A stretch of DNA of 64,000 nt from Gemmatimonadota bacterium (GTDB lineage Bacteria; Gemmatimonadota; Gemmatimonadetes; Gemmatimonadales; GWC2-71-9), in NCBI GenBank assembly GCA_022563595.1, contig JADFNB010000004.1:1-64000 (forward strand), given 5' to 3'. A program made the translations under genes and the position numbers. The notes beneath the pieces are model-generated. The model was given only the letters and a program-made list of their open reading frames with translations. It did not search any database and had not been told where the DNA came from. Below are positions 57,365 through 64,000 of this stretch, piece after piece. Each line of letters starts with the position of its first letter. Position 1 is the first letter of the stretch.

Positions 57365-58144
57365 TCACTCTTCGCTGCTCACCCTTCCAGCTTGCTGCTC
57401 CCCGCCCCTCGCCACCACCACACTTCCAGCGACCAATCGCTCGATCCCGTTCGGCGTCTCCACGAGCAACGCCCCGTCCCGGTCCACGCCCCGCGCGACT
57501 CCAGGAACGGGGTCCGACAGCGCGCGATCACGCAGCCAATCATAGCGCGCCAGCTCTTCATGCTCGAGCAGCTCCAGCATCGGTGCCGGCGAGAGCGCGT
57601 TCAGGGATGGCACCAGTTCCTCCAGCACCTGCACACGTGTCACGCCAGGCCGGTGCTCATCGAGTGCGGTAGCCGACCACGCGAACTCGCTCGGCAGCGG
57701 ACCGTGCACGTTCATCCCGATACCGATGGCGACCCAGCTTTCGTCCCGCTCGGCACGCGCCTCACAGAGTACTCCGGCGAGCTTCCGATCCGCCAGGAGG
57801 ATGTCGTTCGGCCACTTGATCCGCGGCGCCGCGCCGACGACGGAAACGGCGCGCGCGACCAGCAGCCCAACGCGCAGCGCCAGCACGCCCGTCTCCAGGG
57901 GCGCGGGCGGGCGATATAGGTAACCCAGCCAAATCCCCAGGCCTTTGGGGCTGTACCAACCGCGACCCTGCCGTCCCCGCCCGTGCACCTGCTCGTCGGC
58001 GAGCACCACCAACCCGCCCGGCGCGCCCTCGCCGGCAAGCTCGTGGATCACGTCGAGCGTACTGGAGACGGCCGCGAGACAGATCAGCTCGCGGCAGCCA
58101 ACCCGTTCCGCCAGATCGTCGGGTGAAACGCCGTCGTAGTTCAT
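57365..58144 (-). CDS. birA: Biotin-[acetyl-CoA-carboxylase] ligase
   Basis: 259 aa. Ligase core without the N-terminal DNA-binding domain, so a non-regulatory (class I) enzyme. GRGRQGRGWYSP at 55-66 is the biotinyl-AMP loop; KWPNDIL and KLAGVLCEA are also typical. The short SH3-like carboxyl domain ends with a Gly/Glu-rich tail. ATG at 58144 overlaps the uppP stop (ATGA). Confidence 0.92.
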   Translation of the reverse strand: MNYDGVSPDDLAERVGCRELICLAAVSSTLDVIHELAGEGAPGGLVVLADEQVHGRGRQGRGWYSPKGLGIWLGYLYRPPAPLETGVLALRVGLLVARAVSVVGAAPRIKWPNDILLADRKLAGVLCEARAERDESWVAIGIGMNVHGPLPSEFAWSATALDEHRPGVTRVQVLEELVPSLNALSPAPMLELLEHEELARYDWLRDRALSDPVPGVARGVDRDGALLVETPNGIERLVAGSVVVARGGEQQAGRVSSEE

Positions 58145-58926
58145 CCGCCTAGCATGACCCAGCCCAGCGTCACGACCCCGAGCGACCAACAATATGGAGC
58201 GAACCGGTGTACCGCGCGCCGCGCCAGCATTCGGACGAGCAGCCGGATGGCGAACACGCCCGAGAAAAGCGCCGCCAAGAAGCTCACGACGAGCGGCCCG
58301 ACCCCGACGGCCAAAGCTTCACCGGTCATGTCGGGGATCTGGAGCACCGCGGCGCCCGCGATGGCGGGAATCGCCATGAGAAACGAGAACTCCGCGGCGC
58401 GGACCGGATCGAGACCCAGCCACATCCCGACCACGACGGTCGTGCCGGAACGCGAGATCCCGGGCAGCATGGCAAGCGCCTGCGCGCCACCCACGCTTAC
58501 CGCCCCCGATGCCGTCGGTTCGTCGCGCGCACGGACCCGCACCCAGCGGGAAGTCCACAGGATTGCACCCGTCACAAGAAAGCCGATCCCGACGACCGCC
58601 AACGACTCGAAGCTCCGCTCGATAAGCGTGCCGAACAGCCCGCCGACGATTACCACCGGTGTGGTGGCGAGTACCAGGAGCCCGATCGATCGCCACGCAT
58701 CCCGCTCCCCCGTTCCCACCCCCCGCACCAGATCCCAGATCCGCCGCCGGTAGACGACGACCACCGCCAGGAGCGTCGCGACGTGCAGCACGACTTCCAC
58801 GAATACACCAGGTACGTCGAGCCCTATGACAGCCTGCACGACGACGAGGTGTCCGGAGCTGGAGACAGGAAGAAACTCGGTGAGACCCTGTACGATCCCG
58901 AGGATCACGCCTTCCCACCAGCTCAT
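58141..58926 (-). CDS. uppP: Undecaprenyl-diphosphatase
   Basis: 261 aa, BacA-type membrane enzyme recycling the lipid carrier of peptidoglycan. QGLTEFLPVSSSGHL and LPGISRSGTTV are the active-site loops. Seven or eight membrane helices. ATG overlaps the bshA stop (ATGA). Confidence 0.95.
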   Translation of the reverse strand: MSWWEGVILGIVQGLTEFLPVSSSGHLVVVQAVIGLDVPGVFVEVVLHVATLLAVVVVYRRRIWDLVRGVGTGERDAWRSIGLLVLATTPVVIVGGLFGTLIERSFESLAVVGIGFLVTGAILWTSRWVRVRARDEPTASGAVSVGGAQALAMLPGISRSGTTVVVGMWLGLDPVRAAEFSFLMAIPAIAGAAVLQIPDMTGEALAVGVGPLVVSFLAALFSGVFAIRLLVRMLARRAVHRFAPYCWSLGVVTLGWVMLGG

Positions 58927-60053
58927 CGCCCCAGCACGCGCCGGTAGAGCGCCTCGTAGCGAGGGACGATCTCATCGATACTGAATCGTCTCGCGCTGTG
59001 CGCCGCCACCTCGCGGGCGCTTGCCAGGCGTTGCGGGTCGCCGAGAATCTCGATCGCACGCCGCGCCATCGTCTCCACGTCACCCAGCTCGACCAATGCG
59101 CCGGCCCCCTGCGCGGGTATGACCTCCCGGATCCCGCCGACGTCGGTGGCTACGACCGGCACGCCGCACGCCAGCGCCTCGAGCGCCGCCAACCCGAACG
59201 ATTCGGAGGCGCTGGTGAGCAGGAAGAGATCGGCGCAGCGCAGCAGATCGCCCACCGCGTCGTGTTTCCCCAAGAGCACCACGTGCTCGCGCACGCCAAG
59301 CCGCTCGGCCTCGGCTTCCGTCTCCGGACGTTCCGGTCCGTCCCCCACAAGCACCAGTACCGCCGGAATCTCTTCACGGATCTTCGCGAACACGCGGACC
59401 ACGTCCTGCACACGTTTCACCGGTCGGAAGTTCGAGATATGCATAACGACCTTCGTGCCGGGCGGGGCCAGCGCCGTGCGGCATCCGCCGTCCCGCCTGG
59501 CGTGGAACTCTTCTGGGTTTACGAAATTCGGGATCACCTCGATATCACACGCGGAGCACCCGAACGCTGAGTAGGTCTCGTCCCGCAGGAACTCGGATAC
59601 TGCGGTCACCGCATCCGACTGCTCGATAGAGAACTTCGTGACCGTGAAGAAGGACGGCTCCTGCCCCACCAGCGTGATGTCGGTACCGTGCAGTGTCGTC
59701 ACGACCTTTATGTCGTGCTCGGTCCCAAGCATCTGCTTGGCCAGAAACGCGGCGGTTGCGTGCGGGACGGCATAATGCACATGTAGGATCTCGAGGTCCT
59801 CCCGAAGCGCGACCTCATGCTGCTTTACCGCGAGAGCGAGCGAGTAGGGGAAGTACTCGAAGAGCGGATAGGCCCCGCTGAGATCCACTTCGTGGAAGTA
59901 CACGTGCTCCGCGAAGTGGCGCAGCCGGAACGGCGAGGCGTACGAAATAATGTGCACCTCGTGACCGCGCTGTCCCAGCGCGAGTCCCAACTCGGTGGCA
60001 ACGGCGCCCGATCCGCCGTACGTTGGATAACAAGTGATCCCAATCCGCATCAT
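58923..60053 (-). CDS. bshA: N-acetyl-alpha-D-glucosaminyl L-malate synthase
   Basis: 376 aa GT4 glycosyltransferase joining UDP-GlcNAc to L-malate, the first step of bacillithiol synthesis. The amino end GITCYPTYGGSGAVATELG, HVHYAVPHATAA, TTLHGTDITLVG and NFRPVKR, with the closing ESFGLAALEALACGVPVV, are typical of BshA rather than generic GT4. ATG at 60053 overlaps the miaA stop (ATGA). bshB and bshC are not in the window. Confidence 0.9.
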   Translation of the reverse strand: MMRIGITCYPTYGGSGAVATELGLALGQRGHEVHIISYASPFRLRHFAEHVYFHEVDLSGAYPLFEYFPYSLALAVKQHEVALREDLEILHVHYAVPHATAAFLAKQMLGTEHDIKVVTTLHGTDITLVGQEPSFFTVTKFSIEQSDAVTAVSEFLRDETYSAFGCSACDIEVIPNFVNPEEFHARRDGGCRTALAPPGTKVVMHISNFRPVKRVQDVVRVFAKIREEIPAVLVLVGDGPERPETEAEAERLGVREHVVLLGKHDAVGDLLRCADLFLLTSASESFGLAALEALACGVPVVATDVGGIREVIPAQGAGALVELGDVETMARRAIEILGDPQRLASAREVAAHSARRFSIDEIVPRYEALYRRVLGR

Positions 60054-60964
60054 TCTTCCCGGTTCGCCCAGAGTGCCATTATCGATCTTGCGACTTCCCG
60101 CGGTCCGACCGTCGCGTCGAGGGTCAGCGCGGCGCCCCCGAGCTGGTTGCGGAACCATGTTTCCTGCCGCTTCGCGTATCGCCGCGTCGCTGTCACGATC
60201 GCCGCGACCAACTCGGTCGCCGGTAGCTCACCCGCGAGATGGCGCACTACCTCGCGATAACCTACCGCATCGAGGCCGGGCGCCTCGGGCGGCAGCCCCC
60301 GGCTCAAGACCGAGCGGACCTCCTCCACGATTCCCGCCGCAAGCATCCGGCGCACCCGCACTTCGATCCGTCGGTTCAGCACCGGTCGCGGGACGGCGAG
60401 CCGTACGTACCACGGCGCGATCACGCCCTCCGCCTTGGCATGTTCCTGCCACCACGAGAGCGGGCGACCGCTCAGCAACGCTACCTCCACGGCGCGGGCA
60501 GCGCGCTGCCGCCCGCCGCCGGTATACTGCGGGTCCAGCCGCACCGCCCAGGCAGCGATCGGCTCGACGCCGGTCAGCCATGTGCGCAGGCGATTGCGCC
60601 GCTCGGGCTCCATCGGCGGCTCGCGAAACAACCCGTCGGCGAGCGCTCGCACGTAAAAGCCCGTCCCACCCACCACCAACGGCTTGCGGTCAGCCGGCAC
60701 CTCGCCGATCCATCGTGCCGCATCGCGGGCGAACCGACCGGCGCTGTATCGTTCACCCGGATCCACCACGTCGATCCCCAGGTGGGGCACCCGTTTGAGT
60801 ACCGCAGGACTCGGCTTGGCGGTACCGATGTCCAGGCCGCGATAGACCTGCCGCGAATCCGCGGAGATGACCGTAACCGGCCAGTGCTCCGCCAGCGCCT
60901 CCGCAACCGCCGTCTTGCCGACGGCTGTCGGCCCCACGATGACGGGAACGACACGCCTAGGCAC
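60050..60964 (-). CDS. miaA: tRNA dimethylallyltransferase
   Basis: 304 aa. Adds the isopentenyl group to A37 of tRNAs reading UNN codons. P-loop GPTAVGKT at 11-18; ISADSRQVYRGLDIGTAKP, VGGTGFYVRAL and YAKRQETWFRNQ are diagnostic. GTG at 60964 overlaps the end of mutL by eight bases, the same mutL-miaA order seen in many bacteria. Confidence 0.95.
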   Translation of the reverse strand: MPRRVVPVIVGPTAVGKTAVAEALAEHWPVTVISADSRQVYRGLDIGTAKPSPAVLKRVPHLGIDVVDPGERYSAGRFARDAARWIGEVPADRKPLVVGGTGFYVRALADGLFREPPMEPERRNRLRTWLTGVEPIAAWAVRLDPQYTGGGRQRAARAVEVALLSGRPLSWWQEHAKAEGVIAPWYVRLAVPRPVLNRRIEVRVRRMLAAGIVEEVRSVLSRGLPPEAPGLDAVGYREVVRHLAGELPATELVAAIVTATRRYAKRQETWFRNQLGGAALTLDATVGPREVARSIMALWANREE

Positions 60965-62672
60965 GCCCGAACCGCCGCTCCAATTCGGTTTTCGGCAACT
61001 GCACGATGGTCGGTCGGCCGTGCACGTCGTGTGGCGGAAGGGTACACGCGAACAGCCGCCGCACCAACTCCCGCAGCTCAGCCAGCGCCAACCGGTCCCC
61101 CGCCTTCACGGCAGCTCGGCAGGCGTACGTGGCGGCAAAGCGTTCGAGCCGGTTGTGCAGCCCACCGAACCGCCCGCGCGTGAGGTCGGCAACCACCTCC
61201 TCGAAACAGCGCTGCGCATCGAACCGCGGGTGCGGATTGGGTACCGCATGTACTGCTACGGCATTGCCGCCAAACGGTTCCACCTCGAACCCGATAGCGG
61301 AGAGCGACTCCCGCTGATCCTGCACCGCCTCCAGCTCGCGCGGTTCCAGGTTCACCGTGAACGGGATCAACAACCGCTGGGCGGCCGCATTCTCGCCCGT
61401 GAGCTGTGCCATCGCCTGCTCGTACAGCACGCGCTCGTGCGCGGAATGCTGGTCGATGATGGCTACACCTTCCGGTGTCTCCATAAGGATGTAGGTGTCG
61501 AAGACCTGTATCAGGTCGGGGGCCGTTCCTGGAGGCGAACCCGCAGTGACGTCGGCGGGTGCAAACAGGGACTCGGGCGGCAGATCGGCGTACGGACCGA
61601 ACGGCCGAGCGGCGATCCCGGTGGCGGACGGACCCACCGGCCGCTCGGGCGACACCCCGCCGACGACCGCCGCCGCCGCCAGCGGCGCCAACGCGTGCCG
61701 GACCGCATCCTCCACCGCCCGCTCCACGAAGTAGTGGTCCCGAAACCTCACCTCCAGCTTGGCGGGATGCACGTTTACGTCCACAGAGGCTGCCGGGACC
61801 TCCAGCACAAGGAACAGGGTCGGGCGCAGCCCGGGCGCGATCGCGCCCCGGTACCCCGCCTCGGCCGCACGAACCAGGAAGGGATCGCGAAACGGTCGCC
61901 CGTTCACGAAGAGATAGGCCTTGCGGCCCGCCGCCGCCGCGTCGGCCGGGCGTTGCGCGAGGCCACGTACGGTAACCGGGCCTACATGCCACTCGACAGC
62001 CAACAGCTGAGCGGCCAACTCCGGCCTGAACAGCGCGGCGATCCGGTCGACGATCCCTGTGGCGCGCGGGGCATCGACCAGCACTCGCCCGTCGCTCTCC
62101 AGGCGGAACGTCACGTCGAGCCGCGTGAGCGCGAGCAGCGTGAGGGCTGCTGCTGCCGCACGCGTCTCGCTGCGCTGCGACCGCAAGAACTTCCGTCTTG
62201 CCGGCGTGTTGTAGAACAGCCGCTCCACCACCACCGTGGTCCCGGGCCGGCGGGTGGTCGTGGCAACGTTTTCCAGCCGCCCGCCCCGCACCGTGATGCG
62301 CGTCGCCTCACGGTCGTCACCGCCCGCATGCGCGGTCTCCAGCACGAGCTGGGATACCGAGCCGATCGCTGGCAGTGCCTCGCCGCGAAACCCGTAGGTC
62401 GGCACCCCTACCAGGTCGGCTGCGGTCTTGATCTTGCTCGTCGCGTGCCGGTCGAGAGCCAGTACCGCGTCCTCGCGGTCCATGCCGCTGCCGTCGTCGC
62501 TGACCCGGATCAACCGTCGGCCACCACCCTCCAACTCGACGACTATCTCCGACGCACCGGCATCGAGCGCGTTCTCGACCAACTCCTTGACAACGGACGC
62601 GGGGCGCTCGACCACTTCCCCGGCCGCTATCTGGTCGGCGACCGCATCAGGTAGTATGCGGATACGTCCCAC
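60957..62672 (-). CDS. mutL: DNA mismatch repair protein MutL
   Basis: 571 aa. N-terminal GHKL ATPase: DQIAAGEVVERPASVVKEL, DDGSGM, FRGEALPAIGSV and FVNGRPFRD. The carboxyl domain has DQHSAHERVLYE, matching the endonuclease motif DQHAx2Ex4E with Ser for Ala, so it is probably a nicking MutL as in organisms without MutH. A Pro/Ala/Gly-rich linker separates the domains. GTG at 62672 shares one base with the batD-batE stop (TAGTG). Confidence 0.94.
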   Translation of the reverse strand: MGRIRILPDAVADQIAAGEVVERPASVVKELVENALDAGASEIVVELEGGGRRLIRVSDDGSGMDREDAVLALDRHATSKIKTAADLVGVPTYGFRGEALPAIGSVSQLVLETAHAGGDDREATRITVRGGRLENVATTTRRPGTTVVVERLFYNTPARRKFLRSQRSETRAAAAALTLLALTRLDVTFRLESDGRVLVDAPRATGIVDRIAALFRPELAAQLLAVEWHVGPVTVRGLAQRPADAAAAGRKAYLFVNGRPFRDPFLVRAAEAGYRGAIAPGLRPTLFLVLEVPAASVDVNVHPAKLEVRFRDHYFVERAVEDAVRHALAPLAAAAVVGGVSPERPVGPSATGIAARPFGPYADLPPESLFAPADVTAGSPPGTAPDLIQVFDTYILMETPEGVAIIDQHSAHERVLYEQAMAQLTGENAAAQRLLIPFTVNLEPRELEAVQDQRESLSAIGFEVEPFGGNAVAVHAVPNPHPRFDAQRCFEEVVADLTRGRFGGLHNRLERFAATYACRAAVKAGDRLALAELRELVRRLFACTLPPHDVHGRPTIVQLPKTELERRFGRA

Positions 62673-64000
62673 TAGAGCCGCGCTACCTCGGACTGGTGCA
62701 CCCACCCGCGCGTATCCCCGCGCCGCACGAGCATCCACGGGCCGTGGCGCCGCTCGACGCGTACCGCCGAGCCCGCGATCAACATTCGTGACGGCCGCGC
62801 CGACCCGAACGGTGCCACGCGGAGCGGTACGTCCGCACTCAACACCACCGCGACGGGCCGTCGCTGCTCCGAGCGAATACCCGCCGCGGCCGTACCGACC
62901 AGCAGGGCCGCGCCCGCAAGCGCCCAACCGATTCGACGTACCCGCGGGAAAGTGATCAGCAGCCATCCGCCTACCCAAAGCACCGCCGCGATGAGCGCCG
63001 CCTCGCCGAAACTGATCGGGCGTACTCGCGTCAGGTCGGACGTGAGGCGGTCCACGGGCAGCAGCCCAAGCGCGCGACGGATAGCCGGTTCGCGCGGCGC
63101 GATCCGCGCGGCACGGGTCCACGCCACGCGGGCACGCCCGTCTTGGCCAAGTCGATAGAACGCGTTACCCAGGTTGAACCAGTGCGCCGCGACGCTCGGG
63201 TCCGCTGCCACCCGCTGTAGGAAGCTGTCCGCAGCCGCCCGGATCGCACCCGTCTCGTAGAGCCGTTCCGGCGCCCCCTGCTGCGCCCCCGCCCCCACCG
63301 CCGCCGCCGAAGCGAGCACGAGCAACGCCACGCCGGCTAGCGGAACCAGTCTGCGCCGCGACGACGACTGAGCATCCCAGGAGAGAGCACGCAGTACCTC
63401 GCGTACCTCGGCGGCCAGCTCCTCGGGATCGGTGACCCCGGTGGGTCCGAATACGGCGCGCTGCAACTGGTCACGGACACGCAGGGCATGGGCGGCGAGC
63501 GATGGGTCGAGTCCTGCGGCTCGCAACGCCGCCGCCAGACCCGGCCCCGCACGACGAGTCGCGTCGGGAACCAGTCGCTGAAGCGCCCGACGGAACTCGT
63601 GGTCCAGTCGCTCCAGCTCTCCGGCCGACCCCGGTGGGGCGGGTTGCGTGCGGACACGCGTGCGCGGCCGTCGCCGCGCAAACCGGACCAAGAGGGCGCT
63701 GAGCGGCATGACCGCCGCAATCACGAGCCACACCCAGAGCGGCAGTCGGTCGAGCGGGCGTGACCACCGTTGTGCGGCGTTCGGCGGGAGAAGCGGCGGC
63801 GGGGCGGGCCGAGCCGCCACTGGACCCGAGCCCAACGGCGCCACCAGCTGTACACCCGGCGCCACGGCCTCCTCGTACCGGCCGGCCACCGGATCGAAGT
63901 AGGGATAGGTGATACCGGGAATCACGTGGGTACCCACCGAATCCGGAACCAGCAGGTACGTGAACTCTTTCCGGCCCCCGATCTCCCCCTCGCGTGGCGT
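62672..64000 (-). CDS. BatD-BatE fusion protein (5' end outside the window)
   Basis: The frame stays open to the window edge, so at least 442 residues are seen and the amino end is missing. The visible start (FTYLLVPDSVGTHVIPGI, then YPYFDPVAGRY) is the last beta domain of BatD, followed by a membrane helix (LPLWVWLVIAAVMPLSALLV). After a helical cytosolic part comes a second membrane segment and a TPR unit (AAHWFNLGNAFYRLGQDGRA), two more helices, and a closing SH3-like domain (VLSADVPLRVAPFGSA... GWVHQSEVARL), which is the layout of BatE. Bat proteins go with MoxR ATPases and VWA proteins in envelope stress tolerance. The fusion of BatD and BatE is less usual than separate genes. Confidence 0.8.
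   Translation of the reverse strand, partial: TPREGEIGGRKEFTYLLVPDSVGTHVIPGITYPYFDPVAGRYEEAVAPGVQLVAPLGSGPVAARPAPPPLLPPNAAQRWSRPLDRLPLWVWLVIAAVMPLSALLVRFARRRPRTRVRTQPAPPGSAGELERLDHEFRRALQRLVPDATRRAGPGLAAALRAAGLDPSLAAHALRVRDQLQRAVFGPTGVTDPEELAAEVREVLRALSWDAQSSSRRRLVPLAGVALLVLASAAAVGAGAQQGAPERLYETGAIRAAADSFLQRVAADPSVAAHWFNLGNAFYRLGQDGRARVAWTRAARIAPREPAIRRALGLLPVDRLTSDLTRVRPISFGEAALIAAVLWVGGWLLITFPRVRRIGWALAGAALLVGTAAAGIRSEQRRPVAVVLSADVPLRVAPFGSARPSRMLIAGSAVRVERRHGPWMLVRRGDTRGWVHQSEVARL

Overview
The window comes from a high-GC, Gram-negative-type aerobic bacterium. The combination of a coproporphyrin-dependent haem operon (ChdC/HemQ type), bacillithiol synthesis (bshA), a 14-subunit complex I, a UPF0182 protein, BatD/BatE, and many secreted M28 and amidohydrolase-type hydrolases fits Gemmatimonadota best. 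That assignment is an inference; there is no rRNA here to test it. Most genes lie on the minus strand in long, tightly packed operons. At least 20 junctions are 4-bp start/stop overlaps of the form NTGA, so translational coupling is the local rule.

Layout. 0-1.3 kb: an integron-type tyrosine recombinase (intI, minus) with a possible recombination core at its 5' end. 1.3-4.6 kb: a secreted M28 peptidase and a SPASM radical-SAM enzyme (plus), the latter overlapping hemL tail to tail. 4.6-14 kb: the haem operon hemA-C-D-B-chdC-E-H-Y-L (minus), from glutamyl-tRNA to haem b via Fe-coproporphyrin III. 14-21 kb: purE, then a lipid and ribosome cluster yceD-rpmF-plsX-fabH-fabD-fabG-acpP-fabF, and ndk. 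21-29 kb: an EIIA/CBS protein, sucD, sucC, a carbamate kinase, a UPF0182 membrane protein and a phosphomannomutase/phosphoglucomutase. 29-43 kb: nuoA to nuoN, the whole proton-pumping NADH dehydrogenase, with a 16-codon frame wedged between nuoE and nuoF. 43-46.8 kb: dcd, a zinc-ribbon membrane protein, the remnant of an HTTM-type membrane protein, an SMP-30-like propeller and a secreted protein.

46.9-50 kb: a coupled three-gene module, GNAT acyltransferase, enolase-superfamily N-succinylamino-acid racemase/o-succinylbenzoate synthase, and M20 amidohydrolase. This matches the known logic for irreversible D- to L-amino acid conversion by succinylation, racemisation and desuccinylation. The GNAT gene contains six copies of an 8-bp repeat. 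50-55.5 kb: nhaA and two exported amidohydrolase-family proteins that together hold three such domains, only one of which keeps the HxH metal motif. 55.5-64 kb: two small membrane proteins, coaX, birA, uppP, bshA, miaA, mutL and the start-truncated batD-batE fusion at the window edge.

The points most worth following are the NTGA junctions of the haem operon, including an apparent CTG start for hemL; the radical-SAM gene beside a ChdC-type haem operon; the GNAT/NSAR/M20 module and its frame-breaking repeat; the nuoE-nuoF micro-ORF; and the metal-site-less amidohydrolase domains. No CRISPR array, rRNA or tRNA was seen.
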